21,642 bases of DNA from positions 1-21,642 of IMG/VR virus record IMGVR_UViG_3300004807_000150. One strand, 5' to 3'. Shown one piece after another: positions 1 to 7,491 of this stretch. Numbering within the stretch: the first letter of the stretch is position 1; every line of letters starts with the position of its first letter. The position numbers and the translations under genes are program-made. The notes under the pieces were generated by a model. That model had not been told where the DNA came from. It made no database searches and was given only the letters and a program-made list of their open reading frames with translations. This DNA comes from a virus.

Positions 1-442
1 CGTTGGCAGGTCCGGGAACGGTATTTTGAGCGGCGCTGTCGTGCACCCGTACAAAAGACTCAGGAACATCACACATATGGTCATCTTTAGTATTGATTTC
101 AGCTGTAATTTTATCATGTACCACCTCAATTTCTTTTTGCTTTTCAATGAACTTTTGCACAACAACCTTAGTTATGACTTTTTGTTCTGTAACTATTTTC
201 TCAACTTCATGTTTACCTTCAATCAAAATATCTTGGCGGCCTTGCAACCAAAATCCAAGACCAACCAACACAAAACATAAAATTGTGATACCAAATCTAT
301 ACAATATAGGTATTAATTTACCGAATATGTGAGCCAATAAAAAAAGGGCAATGCCGAATCCAGCAATTGCCCATGGTACCCATGTTGGCAGTAATCCTAA
401 TGCATAATTTATAACATATTCAGGAGAGAACATATCAAACAT
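1..442 (-). CDS. Putative spanin-like inner-membrane protein (3' end missing)
   Basis: Reading from ATG at 442 gives 147 codons with no stop before the left edge, so the C-terminus is missing. The N-terminal half has two hydrophobic stretches, about residues 14-33 (LPTWVPWAIAGFGIALFLLA) and 41-60 (around GITILCFVLVGLGFWL), separated by a short polar linker. A charged, heptad-like coiled coil rich in Glu, Lys and Val follows (about 63-115). The last visible residues include FVRVHDSAAQ, a motif I associate with Rz-type inner-membrane spanins. A spanin, which joins inner and outer membranes at lysis, is therefore the best guess; a holin-like or other membrane-anchored phage protein is possible. 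AAGGA sits a few bases upstream of the ATG. It follows the preceding gene by 9 bases, so it is probably co-transcribed with it. Confidence 0.55.
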   Translation of the reverse strand, partial: MFDMFSPEYVINYALGLLPTWVPWAIAGFGIALFLLAHIFGKLIPILYRFGITILCFVLVGLGFWLQGRQDILIEGKHEVEKIVTEQKVITKVVVQKFIEKQKEIEVVHDKITAEINTKDDHMCDVPESFVRVHDSAAQNTVPGPAN

Positions 443-451
443 CTTATGTCC

Positions 452-664
452 TTAAATTTTTGGTGGTTTTCTTGAACCCATTTTCATCATTATAGGGTTA
501 TGTGCTTTCTTTTTTCTAGGTAGATAAACACCAGGTTCTCCACCTTTGCCGCCTGTACCAGCAATAGCACCTGTACTGACTACGTTAGTTGGACCTGCTG
601 AACCTACTGCACCAGCACCCATACCGTCTTCTTGTATGTTCATAAACTGTTTAAATTTAATCAT
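452..664 (-). CDS. Small Gly-rich basic protein with capsid-targeting-like N-terminus
   Basis: A 70-residue protein starting MIKFKQFMNIQED. This start resembles the N-terminal peptide shared by five other genes in the window and the capsid-targeting peptide of T4 internal proteins; I-Q-E at 10-12 fits the T4 prohead-protease preference for I/L-x-E. A Gly/Ala/Ser-rich stretch follows with the motif PTNVV.TGAIAGTG..GEPGV (about 25-47), a pattern I recall from small marine T4-like phage proteins. The tail is Lys/Arg-rich (RKKK, then GSRKPPKI). The ATG is preceded by AAGGAAAATAG, a strong ribosome binding site located inside the upstream gene, which it overlaps by 8 bases. I cannot give an enzymatic role. 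A small packaged head protein is the likeliest reading. Confidence 0.6.
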   Translation of the reverse strand: MIKFKQFMNIQEDGMGAGAVGSAGPTNVVSTGAIAGTGGKGGEPGVYLPRKKKAHNPIMMKMGSRKPPKI

Positions 665-902
665 CTATTTTCCTTGATATTTCGGCCAGTTTAGCAGACA
701 ACTCTTGTAACTCTTTTTTGATATTTAACTTTTCTTCAGTTTCTTCGTGCATGTGCTTAAAATACTGAACTTGTCTTTCTCTTTTTTCAATGCCTGCTTT
801 TGTGCTGGCAGTACCAAGGTTTTTGCCAGTTTTCTTTGAAACCAATTTGTAACCACTGCCAGTTTTGACAATGTGTTCCTTAAAGGTTTTAAAAGTTTTC
901 AT
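657..902 (-). CDS. Small Lys-rich protein with capsid-targeting-like N-terminus
   Basis: I place the start at the ATG at 902, giving 81 residues beginning MKTFKTFKEHI. A longer reading would need a GTG at 914 and adds only four residues inside the upstream gene; the ATG shares one base with the upstream stop (TGATG), which is typical coupling in this genome. Residues about 16-50 contain YKLVSKKTGKNLGT followed by KAGIEKRERQVQYFKH, a short motif I recognise from many tailed-phage proteins of unknown function. It may be a small nucleic-acid or virion-associated domain. The C-terminal 30 residues are a charged amphipathic helix likely to form a coiled coil. It sits second in a row of four small genes with the same N-terminal peptide and is probably a packaged head protein. 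Confidence 0.65.
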   Translation of the reverse strand: MKTFKTFKEHIVKTGSGYKLVSKKTGKNLGTASTKAGIEKRERQVQYFKHMHEETEEKLNIKKELQELSAKLAEISRKIDD

Positions 903-1696
903 CAGCAGTTCCACTTTCTTAGTGCCAAGGCTTTACGAGTTGGTTTACCATTTGGCTTCTTCATTGGACCTTTCATGCCACCCATACGAGCACAGAAAGA
1001 CTTTCTACGTTTTGCAGCTTTAGAACCTGGTTTTAGTTTTGATGGTGGTGTTGTTACTGCCATGCTCAACTTAGAACCTGGATGTTCTCTGCGATAAGAA
1101 GCAATACCCTTACGGTTCAAACCACCTTTGGGGTCTTTACCTGCACTTCTTTGCCATGCGGCCGACTCATACAATTCTTCATCCGATACGTCATCAAGGT
1201 CTTCCCAAATAACTTCCGGATCAATATTATTGGCTTCTGCAATTTCCATGACAAGTCCTTCAACTACATCGAACATTGCATCTGGATTGTGTTCTTCTTT
1301 AAGTTCACTACGCATGTAATTGGCAACAGTCATGATGTAGTCTTCTGCTAATGTAATCTTAGATTCAACCCATTCTGGCAAATCTGTTTTCTCACCAATC
1401 AAGTCCATCATTTCTTGTGCATTATGCATGATGGTACGTAATTGGTTAACTGCCATGTATGGGTCAGCATATTCTGGATCTTTAGTTTCTTCTGTGACTT
1501 CTTCTTTGGTACTTCTCCAGCCACCACCCATTGCTTTATATTTTTTAGATGCCCAACCGTTAGCGTAAGCAGAAGGATAAACAGCAAACTTAGATTTAGC
1601 TGCAGCCTTAGCACGAGCCCATTTTTCTGGACTTGTTGGAACATTCTTTTCTTCTAAATCTACAACTTCTTCACGAAATGTTCTAAGTGTTTTCAT
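902..1696 (-). CDS. Three-module phage protein, C-terminal DUF6321-like, packaged-protein N-terminus
   Basis: 264 residues, start MKTLRTFREEVVDLEEK, which fits the shared capsid-targeting-like peptide; L-E-E at 14-16 is a possible prohead-protease site. Three modules follow. Residues about 22-61 carry SPEKWARAKAAAKSKF then PSAYANGWASKKYKAMGGGWR, a short domain common in phages. Residues about 79-132 are a helical segment (NQLRTIMHNAQEMMDLI, then EWVESKITLAEDYI) typical of another small phage domain. Residues about 179-264 carry WQRSAGKDPKGGLN, SFCARMGGMKGPMKK and the final ALRKWNC, which I associate with DUF6321. The C-terminal third is very basic, consistent with DNA contact in the head. The ATG overlaps the previous stop by one base (TAATG) and has AAGGGAACAATA before it. 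The biochemical function is unknown; module recognition is by memory of motifs. Confidence 0.7.
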   Translation of the reverse strand: MKTLRTFREEVVDLEEKNVPTSPEKWARAKAAAKSKFAVYPSAYANGWASKKYKAMGGGWRSTKEEVTEETKDPEYADPYMAVNQLRTIMHNAQEMMDLIGEKTDLPEWVESKITLAEDYIMTVANYMRSELKEEHNPDAMFDVVEGLVMEIAEANNIDPEVIWEDLDDVSDEELYESAAWQRSAGKDPKGGLNRKGIASYRREHPGSKLSMAVTTPPSKLKPGSKAAKRRKSFCARMGGMKGPMKKPNGKPTRKALALRKWNC

Positions 1697-2337
1697 TATT
1701 GTTCCCTTCTTCTTTCTGCATTACTTTTTCTTAATGGATGGTCAGGATTCTTATAAGGAGTTTTTCTCATTCCTTCTGAATCATAATTTCCTGATTTTTT
1801 CTTTGCTATTGCTGTGGCGGCCGCAATTGCTGCAGCAGCACTTTCTGTCTTAACATTTATAGGTGCACCACGGCGTTCTGGATTTGGATCCTCACGGCGT
1901 TTTCTTTGTGCAGCTTTTGCTCTACCTTCTTTACCGAGTGCGTTTGCTTTTGCTCTAGGTAGACATTTTGGTTTACCTTCACCTGGATCTCTGGCACAAT
2001 GACCTTTGACATTACCTTTGGTGTCCATGCGAACCCAATCTTGCTTAAACCATTTGCGTAAGTCTTCATTAATCCAATCGTCTGGTGTTTTACCGTGTTT
2101 GGATTTAAAATCGTTGTGTAAGTCTTTACCTGTTATGCCATGGTTTTTTGATATCTTAGTCATCAATTCATCAATTGTGTGATAATCATGACTATCTAAT
2201 TGTTTCAAACCATCTTCTAATTCTTTTACATGGTCTTCTTTGGTGCAGCTACCTGGAGAATATGGAGCTTTACCAGGTACTGGTCTGTAACCTGGCCAAC
2301 ATCTACTTTTTTCTCTAATCTGTTTAAAAGTTTTCAT
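1696..2337 (-). CDS. Basic Cys-containing phage protein, DUF5872-like, packaged-protein N-terminus
   Basis: 213 residues, start MKTFKQIREKSRCWPGY, again the shared N-terminal peptide, with I-R-E at 7-9 fitting the I/L-x-E cleavage preference. A small cysteine motif (CWPGYRPVPG then SPGSC, 13-31) is followed by a helical region (about 33-88). Next comes a conserved-looking segment (about 89-150) with KWFKQDWVRMDTKGNVKG, CARDPGEGKPKCLP and GKEGRAKAAQRKRREDP, which resembles DUF5872-type phage proteins. An Ala-rich stretch (AAAAIAAATAIAKKK) and a basic tail end it. Paired cysteines and the strong positive charge suggest a small nucleic-acid-binding or metal-binding fold, but I see no catalytic signature. 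It starts inside the ATGA overlap with the upstream gene, so translation is probably coupled. Confidence 0.65.
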   Translation of the reverse strand: MKTFKQIREKSRCWPGYRPVPGKAPYSPGSCTKEDHVKELEDGLKQLDSHDYHTIDELMTKISKNHGITGKDLHNDFKSKHGKTPDDWINEDLRKWFKQDWVRMDTKGNVKGHCARDPGEGKPKCLPRAKANALGKEGRAKAAQRKRREDPNPERRGAPINVKTESAAAAIAAATAIAKKKSGNYDSEGMRKTPYKNPDHPLRKSNAERRREQ

Positions 2338-2720
2338 ATCTTTCTCAGTATATCTGCAACTCTCATATCTACTGGAATAACATCTGTTGTTATATTCTTA
2401 CCCCTAATACCATTAACATTTTCTGGCAATATGTTCAAATAAAGCAAAAATGTCTTCAATACATCGTAATCCTTCTCATCGGTCCTAAAAAACAATATTC
2501 TTGCTGTAGCTTCAGGTCCAAAAACATTATTCAAAAGAATGATATGATTTAGAATCAATCTCTCTTTAAGACTTTTGGTAATTTTATACCTACGAAATAG
2601 TCTCTTGAGATACTTGGTTCTCTTCAAGTCTCCTTCAAATTCTGACATAAGGCAGTTTGGAGATGTATAACACTTTGCCGCATACATCACAAAATTATCT
2701 TCATTCAATTCATCAAACAT
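2334..2720 (-). CDS. Conserved small T4-like phage protein (DUF7207-like)
   Basis: 128 residues, start MFDELNEDNFVMYAAKCYTS. The pattern EFEGDLKRTKYLKRLFRRY, then LKERLILNHIILLNNVFG, then ATARILFF and a C-terminal LKTFLLYLNILPE is one I recognise from a conserved single-domain protein of marine T4-like phages and relatives, usually without assigned function. It is predicted to be all-helical and soluble. Unlike its neighbours it does not carry the capsid-targeting-like N-terminus, so it is probably not cargo of the same class. Its ATG has no Shine-Dalgarno sequence at normal distance; AAGGA lies 21 bases upstream with a CUUCGG hairpin between (see the separate entry). Its stop overlaps the next start (ATGA). 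Confidence 0.7.
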   Translation of the reverse strand: MFDELNEDNFVMYAAKCYTSPNCLMSEFEGDLKRTKYLKRLFRRYKITKSLKERLILNHIILLNNVFGPEATARILFFRTDEKDYDVLKTFLLYLNILPENVNGIRGKNITTDVIPVDMRVADILRKI

Positions 2721-2746
2721 AATGTTGGGGCCGAAGCCCCATCCTT
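2720..2746 (-). promoter_or_regulatory. Hairpin-bridged ribosome binding site (CUUCGG tetraloop)
   Basis: Read on the minus strand, AAGGA (2746-2742) is followed by TGGGGC-TTCG-GCCCCA (2741-2726), then ACATT and the ATG at 2720. The stem has six pairs and the exceptionally stable C(UUCG)G loop. Linearly the Shine-Dalgarno is 21 bases from the ATG, which is too far; with the stem folded only about five bases separate them. The same arrangement is documented in T4 for genes 25 and 38. The hairpin has no U-tract, so it is a poor intrinsic terminator. Confidence 0.7.
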
Positions 2747-2747
2747 A

Positions 2748-3374
2748 TTATAGACCAGTGAATGCTTGACCCCAGCTAGTATTAGCTGAGTTTGTATTTG
2801 CAGCAGTTGGGCTAGCCAAGGCAACTAATGTTTCTTTGATATAACGCACAGAACCATCATTGTTGGTTTTCTTTTGAATGTGAACCCAACCAGGAACAAC
2901 ATCACCTAAGGCAACAGTATTGTTTGCCAAACGTGTTGGTGTAACTAAAATTGTATCTGCACCATATGTTTTGGTCATTGTTTTGTTTGTGTTATAAACA
3001 ATACCTTTATCAAACTCAACACCAAAACCAGCACTTACAGTATTAAATAAAGCTGGTGTTAGTGTAACTGTGTTGCCACTTATAGAAGCAACAGTTGTGT
3101 TCGAAGCAAAGAAACCGGGAATACCATTGCCTGCTTGGCCACCTTTGTTATCACCAAATCCGTTGGCCCAGAAATAAACGTATTGACCGGCAGTAATACC
3201 GATGTTTGCTACGTTATTTGCGCCGCCATCCAAATAATTGATACTGATGATGGTATTTCCTGAAGTGTTACCTGCAAAAACAGTTGCTTGAACATTTTCT
3301 CTGGTGACTCTTACAGTATCCCATTTTGGTTTGCCTTGGTTACTATTTGCGTCTGTATTTTTCCACGATGACAT
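2748..3374 (-). CDS. Probable virion surface/structural protein
   Basis: 208 residues, start MSSWKNTDANSNQGKPKWDTV. The N-terminus (SSWKN.D....KPKW) and the C-terminal segment PGWVHIQKKTNNDGSVRYIK-ETLVAL (about 161-187) match my memory of abundant virion proteins in marine T4-like phages. The middle is Asn/Thr/Gly/Val-rich with alternating hydrophobic residues, as expected for a beta-sandwich; there is no signal peptide, membrane segment or catalytic motif. A decoration-like or other capsid surface role is my inference; a tail or fibre role is possible. Expression fits a late, abundant product: the gene has its own late-promoter-like motif in the 36-base gap upstream and a near-ideal TTTAAGGAGATAAAA-ATG start region. 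It is the most Asn/Thr-rich, least charged protein in a block of highly charged ones. Confidence 0.6.
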   Translation of the reverse strand: MSSWKNTDANSNQGKPKWDTVRVTRENVQATVFAGNTSGNTIISINYLDGGANNVANIGITAGQYVYFWANGFGDNKGGQAGNGIPGFFASNTTVASISGNTVTLTPALFNTVSAGFGVEFDKGIVYNTNKTMTKTYGADTILVTPTRLANNTVALGDVVPGWVHIQKKTNNDGSVRYIKETLVALASPTAANTNSANTSWGQAFTGL

Positions 3375-3401
3375 TTTTATCTCCTTAAAGGGTAATCTAT
3401 C

Positions 3402-3409
3402 TATTTATT
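3402..3409 (-). promoter_or_regulatory. Late-promoter-like motif AATAAATA
   Basis: CAATAAATAG on the minus strand directly follows the stop codon of the upstream gene and lies 27 bases before the ATG at 3374. It differs from the T4 late promoter TATAAATA by one base and fits the NATAAATA form reported for cyanophage late promoters. It is followed by a strong AAGGAG, as expected before a structural gene. Confidence 0.6.
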
Positions 3410-3410
3410 G

Positions 3411-4244
3411 TTATTGTTTTTTGCCTGTATTTGTGGCAATATAGTCTGGTTGTTTACTACGATTTTTCAACATTGGGTCAATTTCAATCGTATCTCGTTT
3501 CTCACCAGTTAAAGTTGTACCACCTTTAAGGATCATACGAGCATTGGTTCCCTTTTCATCACTATCATTCACCTCAGTCTTTTTAATGACTTTTGGTTGT
3601 TTAACATCGGTACCTGGACCTTTGTCATCCTTTTCGTGGTCATACAAGTCTTCTTTTAGTCTATGTTTTGCATAGATTTCTTTGACCATTTTAGCAGCTT
3701 TTGTTCTTTTTGGTGAAGCAACATCATTGGTAGTGTTAGCACCATCAAAAGGAGATTGTGTCGCACATTGTGGATCGTTGATATTGTCTTCTTTTTGCAT
3801 TGTATGTTTCATACTTCCTGCTGGTGTTGGTACCGCATAGTGTGAAGCTGCTTTGTCTAGTTGACGTTTTCTTTTCAAAGTCGGAGACTTGGAAATTTCA
3901 GAACGAGTTTCTGGAGCTCCAGTATGTGGGCCATTATACTTTGTTGTCAAATCCTCATTGACTTCATCTTCTTCATAAATTCCATGGTCACGTTTCCATT
4001 TTTCATATTCGCCTTTTTTAGATTGTGCAACTCTTTGGTTCTTACTGACATAATCAATGTTGTAACCTTTAGATTTGTAGAATCTTGAAAGTAAGTCTGC
4101 ACGGCGAGATGTGACATTTTCAGGCAAACCAATGCCACCACCATCACCTGTGGTGGACCATTGGTCCCATGGATTTTTTCCAAAAGATGGTTTGACTTCA
4201 GTCTTTTTGACGATGCCTTTAACCAACTCTTTTGCTTTAGTCAT
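3411..4244 (-). CDS. Charged head-associated-type protein of unknown function
   Basis: 277 residues, start MTKAKELVKGIVKKTEVKPS. Residues about 22-92 (GKNPWDQW, then LLSRFYKSKGYNIDYVSKNQRVAQSKKGEYEKWKRDHG) match a recurrent marine T4-like phage motif of the type SKGxNxxxxSKxxxxAxSKxxxFxxWKxxH, seen in head- or virion-associated proteins. The rest is polar, Lys/Asp/Thr-rich and probably largely disordered (about 93-277), with no membrane segment or enzyme motif. It overlaps the preceding long charged gene by 8 bases and is separated from the next, surface-protein gene by a late-promoter-like motif. A scaffold, core or packaged protein is plausible; this is inference from composition and neighbours. 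Confidence 0.55.
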   Translation of the reverse strand: MTKAKELVKGIVKKTEVKPSFGKNPWDQWSTTGDGGGIGLPENVTSRRADLLSRFYKSKGYNIDYVSKNQRVAQSKKGEYEKWKRDHGIYEEDEVNEDLTTKYNGPHTGAPETRSEISKSPTLKRKRQLDKAASHYAVPTPAGSMKHTMQKEDNINDPQCATQSPFDGANTTNDVASPKRTKAAKMVKEIYAKHRLKEDLYDHEKDDKGPGTDVKQPKVIKKTEVNDSDEKGTNARMILKGGTTLTGEKRDTIEIDPMLKNRSKQPDYIATNTGKKQ

Positions 4245-5688
4245 CTTTCTTTTCCTCAGAAGTACCTAATTTACCCATCATAGTTTCGTTTCTAATCTTT
4301 TTGAAAGATTTACGAGCCAACTCTTTTGCAACTTCCATTGGTGAAGTTTTTTCTTCTTCTTCAACATTCAACTTAACTTTGTAAGAAAGTGGTTGATTGT
4401 GGTAATCAGCATGAACTTTTTGGCGACCTTTTAATGTGTCAACAGTTTTGGTTTTCATGTTTTCACCTGGATCAATACGAACATCATCCTCTTCACTCAT
4501 TGTGCTAATGCCGCCAATGTCTTCTTTTTTAGTTTTTTTTACATTCATTTTATGGGCTTCTTCATGGTGCATACCCATTTCTTCCATTTCCATGCAATGT
4601 CCTTCATGGCAGTCACATAGATGTTTTTCTGCTTCTTCACAGGTTTTGTGACCAATCATTTCTTTCATTGTTGGGTGGTGAATGTAAGCCCATTTTGTTT
4701 TTCCAGTATGTCTGCCAGAAGAACTAATATCATGGTACTCATGGATTTCACCAATCTTTTTACCCTTGTGATATGCATGTAATACCTGAATCGTATCAGG
4801 ATGGTGATGCATTCCATGTTCTCTCTTATATTCTAACTCTTCTTGTAAGTTAGCAAACTCTTCTTTCATGGCTTGCTTAGTAGCAGTAGCATACATTACA
4901 TTCTTTGCACGGTCACCATAACGGTCTTTGAAACCAGCCATGCCTTTTTTCATAGACATAACAATCTTTTCACGTTTTTCTTTTTCAGAAGGAGTCATGT
5001 GACGTTCTTCATCAAGGTCAGTTTCTTTATGACCTTTGTGCATTGATTTTTCGTGTTTGTGAACTTCTTTATCAGCAATTTTCTTTGCTTCTGGTTTAGT
5101 TACATACTTTCCAGTTTCTTCACCCATTGAATGTTTAGACAAATGAGTTTCTTTTTCTTCTTCTTTCTTCAAAGCAGAAGGTTTGACCATTTTCTTGACA
5201 AGTGCTTTATCTTCTTTCTCGTCAGGATGGTCTTCTTCTTTCATTGCTTTCTTGGTGTATACATCACCAGTAGAAGTCTTTTTGTGTTCATGGCCAGTCA
5301 ATTCGCCTTTTTTCTTAGGCATTTGACTCATGTATTTGCCTTTTAAAACATCAAAAGGATTAGATGATTTTTTCATTTCATCTTCTTCTCTAACGTCAGC
5401 TGAATGTCCAGACGCTGCGGCTTTGTCATCTCTTTTTTTGTAAATCTGGCCGCCAATTTTTTCTGGAGGAACCATGCCTTCTGCGTGTGGTTTTGCTGTA
5501 ACAGGATATTTCTTACCTTGGAATTCAAAGTGAGATTGTCCTGCTTTCTTAGCAGCATGAGCAGCCATATGAAAACCAGTCTCATCTAGTTCTGGTTCTA
5601 AAAGCATCTTTTTCTTCTTTTCGTCTGCTTCCAAGATTGATTTTGTTACGTCAATCAAGGCTTGTGACACTAGAGATTTGGTAAACAT
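4237..5688 (-). CDS. Long Lys/Glu/His-rich protein, probable head core or packaged protein
   Basis: 483 residues, start MFTKSLVSQALIDVTKSILEAD. I-L-E|A at 18-21 is a very good match to the T4 prohead-protease site. Recognisable pieces are GFHMAAHAAKKAGQSHFEFQ and KKYPVT (38-64), a short motif common in marine T4-like phages; a long Lys/Glu-rich region (about 85-240) that looks disordered or helical; RYGDRAKNVMYATATKQAMK (256-275), a helix recurring in many T4-like virion-associated proteins; and a His-rich part (291-380) with clustered Cys and His. No enzyme signature is visible. The composition resembles prohead core and internal proteins. The ATG directly abuts the upstream stop (TAAATG) and has GGAGTAAAATAA before it. 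The exact virion role is not determinable here. Confidence 0.6.
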   Translation of the reverse strand: MFTKSLVSQALIDVTKSILEADEKKKKMLLEPELDETGFHMAAHAAKKAGQSHFEFQGKKYPVTAKPHAEGMVPPEKIGGQIYKKRDDKAAASGHSADVREEDEMKKSSNPFDVLKGKYMSQMPKKKGELTGHEHKKTSTGDVYTKKAMKEEDHPDEKEDKALVKKMVKPSALKKEEEKETHLSKHSMGEETGKYVTKPEAKKIADKEVHKHEKSMHKGHKETDLDEERHMTPSEKEKREKIVMSMKKGMAGFKDRYGDRAKNVMYATATKQAMKEEFANLQEELEYKREHGMHHHPDTIQVLHAYHKGKKIGEIHEYHDISSSGRHTGKTKWAYIHHPTMKEMIGHKTCEEAEKHLCDCHEGHCMEMEEMGMHHEEAHKMNVKKTKKEDIGGISTMSEEDDVRIDPGENMKTKTVDTLKGRQKVHADYHNQPLSYKVKLNVEEEEKTSPMEVAKELARKSFKKIRNETMMGKLGTSEEKKDD

Positions 5689-7491
5689 TTATTTTACTCC
5701 TGTTTTCTTCTTTTTGATTGTTATACCCGATTGGCCAAATTTTTCAGATGGCTTAACGAAGTCTTCCTTATTACTAGCACCACCAAGAGTGCCACCTACA
5801 CCAGAATCTCCTTGACCAAAATCAAAGATTGATTCCTTAAACTTTTTTAATTTCTTATTTTTTTCAGCTAACGGGTTGGGGTTAACACCTCTTGGTTTAC
5901 CCGCATAATCTGCAACATCATCATTACTGTATTCTGTTTCTTCACGGTATGTAGAATCTCCTAAACCTGCGCCAGCAGAAGCACTTGTTCCTGCTGCTCT
6001 TGAATTCATTGTTTGGCCAATACCATCGACACTGCCTAATTTTGCAGAATTTAAAGAACGGTCACCCAATTTTTTTCTTCTGACACTATCAGCATCTTTG
6101 TTGAAATTTGCCACTTTAGGTTCTGGCATTTTAATCATTTTTTGTGCATCTTCTGTATATGTATTACCTCCGCCAATTTTAGGCATGTAATCACTATTTT
6201 GTTTGATATCACCATCTCTAACATCATCTCTACGACCTAATTTTGCAGCAAATTGCATAACAGGACTATTGTTGTCCTTCAGTACATTCAAACCTCTGTC
6301 TTTTAGATTTGATTTCTGAATAGATTTTGCACCTTCATAAATTTGTAAAAATCTATTGGAACTTGTATAATGAATAGAACCATTGTCCAAAAACTTTGTT
6401 GTTTCTGTGAATAGTTCAGAGATATCACTAACTTTATCTTCTAGATTTCCAGTGTTATCAAAACGAGAGAAACTTTCAAATAATTCCGAAAAATGTGCAA
6501 TATTCTTTTGTGCTTCTGTCCAACGAGCGTGACGAGTTGATTCAACCATCATTCTGGACAATAATGTGTTTCTTTCTTGGCTTACTTTGTCGGTTGTATC
6601 AACAAAAACCATCATGGTGTTATAACCCAATTCTTCCAATTCTTCTTTGATTTGGGAAATCTTTTCATAATCATCGGCAGGTCCATTAATAATAAGTGGA
6701 CCACGTTGACGAATTGCTTCCATCTTAGGATTCATAGAACGCATAGCCAACTTGTGCTTGTCGTTCATGATATCCATAACTTGTTGGAAGTTCAACTCCA
6801 CAATGTTTTGTTCTGCGATACACTCACGAATAACAACGTCTTTACCAGAACCAGGACCACCAGTAACAAAGATGGCTTTACCTTGTCCACGATTGGTAGA
6901 TTCATGTAGGCCCATACCTTTAGTTACATCGTGGAACAATTCTGTTGCATGTTCCGGATGTTTTTGTATGTTTGATGGTAGATTCTTTTTGAATTCTTTA
7001 AAGTTACCATTTTTAACGTGGTTACGCATATCGGTACCAGAAATACCTTGTTTACGTTCACCTGTTGATTGTTGTTCAATGTGGTCAAACTTAAAGTAAC
7101 CATGGCGGCCTTCTACACCATTATACTTTTTCAACAAGTGATAATTTGCTGAGGCGTCTTCACCAGAAGCAACGATAGCATGATTGTAACCTTTTTTGTG
7201 CATTTCTGCCGCATGATGTAATAGACCAGGTGCTTCTTTTGATGCTGGAACAATATTTGCATCTGGAAAAGCACGTTTGATGTGCTTCATTTTTGTTTTG
7301 ATATCTAACGGATTCTTTTTGGCATCATGAGCGTGCGAAGCCACAATAATGTGGTCAGCATTATTTTTCTTGGCCAAAGCTTGAATGCCTTTGACATTTT
7401 CCTCATGACCCTTAGTAGGTGGGTTCATGCGGCCAATTGCCATGACAATCGACTTGGTCTTTTCTTCTACTAATTGTCTAAATGATTTCAT
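5689..7491 (-). CDS. NMNAT-like nucleotidyltransferase fused to P-loop kinase, packaged-protein N-terminus
   Basis: 600 residues, start MKSFRQLVEEKTK (shared capsid-targeting-like peptide; L-V-E at 7-9). Residues about 14-160 form an HxGH-type nucleotidyltransferase domain: GRMNPPTKGHEE (20-31) carries the TxGH form of the motif, and ISGTDMR (150-156) corresponds to the C-terminal ISxTxxR signature of NMN/pantetheine-phosphate adenylyltransferases. Residues about 205-345 form a P-loop kinase-like domain: Walker A GGPGSGKD (211-218), an LIING strand near 266-270 and an Arg/Glu-rich lid region. The last about 230 residues are polar and poorly defined. The order nucleotidyltransferase-kinase recalls NadR-type NAD salvage proteins, but the substrate cannot be read from sequence; transfer to another nucleotide or to RNA is possible. 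It overlaps its upstream neighbour by ATGA. Homologous fusions occur in marine T4-like phages. Confidence 0.75.
   Translation of the reverse strand: MKSFRQLVEEKTKSIVMAIGRMNPPTKGHEENVKGIQALAKKNNADHIIVASHAHDAKKNPLDIKTKMKHIKRAFPDANIVPASKEAPGLLHHAAEMHKKGYNHAIVASGEDASANYHLLKKYNGVEGRHGYFKFDHIEQQSTGERKQGISGTDMRNHVKNGNFKEFKKNLPSNIQKHPEHATELFHDVTKGMGLHESTNRGQGKAIFVTGGPGSGKDVVIRECIAEQNIVELNFQQVMDIMNDKHKLAMRSMNPKMEAIRQRGPLIINGPADDYEKISQIKEELEELGYNTMMVFVDTTDKVSQERNTLLSRMMVESTRHARWTEAQKNIAHFSELFESFSRFDNTGNLEDKVSDISELFTETTKFLDNGSIHYTSSNRFLQIYEGAKSIQKSNLKDRGLNVLKDNNSPVMQFAAKLGRRDDVRDGDIKQNSDYMPKIGGGNTYTEDAQKMIKMPEPKVANFNKDADSVRRKKLGDRSLNSAKLGSVDGIGQTMNSRAAGTSASAGAGLGDSTYREETEYSNDDVADYAGKPRGVNPNPLAEKNKKLKKFKESIFDFGQGDSGVGGTLGGASNKEDFVKPSEKFGQSGITIKKKKTGVK

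Noticed and set aside
26-280. Plus-strand open frame of 84 codons
   Set aside because: It lies opposite the membrane/coiled-coil gene, whose frame is open from 442 to the edge and has a good ribosome binding site; the plus-strand product is an ordinary mirror of that sequence.
902-914. GTG start at 914 for the small protein ending at 657
   Set aside because: The ATG at 902 gives the MKTFKTF start shared with the neighbours and the TGATG coupling typical of this genome.
2726-2741. CUUCGG hairpin as an intrinsic terminator
   Set aside because: No U-tract follows and the next coding sequence starts five bases later; bridging the Shine-Dalgarno explains the spacing better.
6577-6909. Plus-strand open frame of 110 codons
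   Set aside because: It is antisense to the Walker A region of the nucleotidyltransferase-kinase gene and has no recognisable motif or neighbours on its strand.
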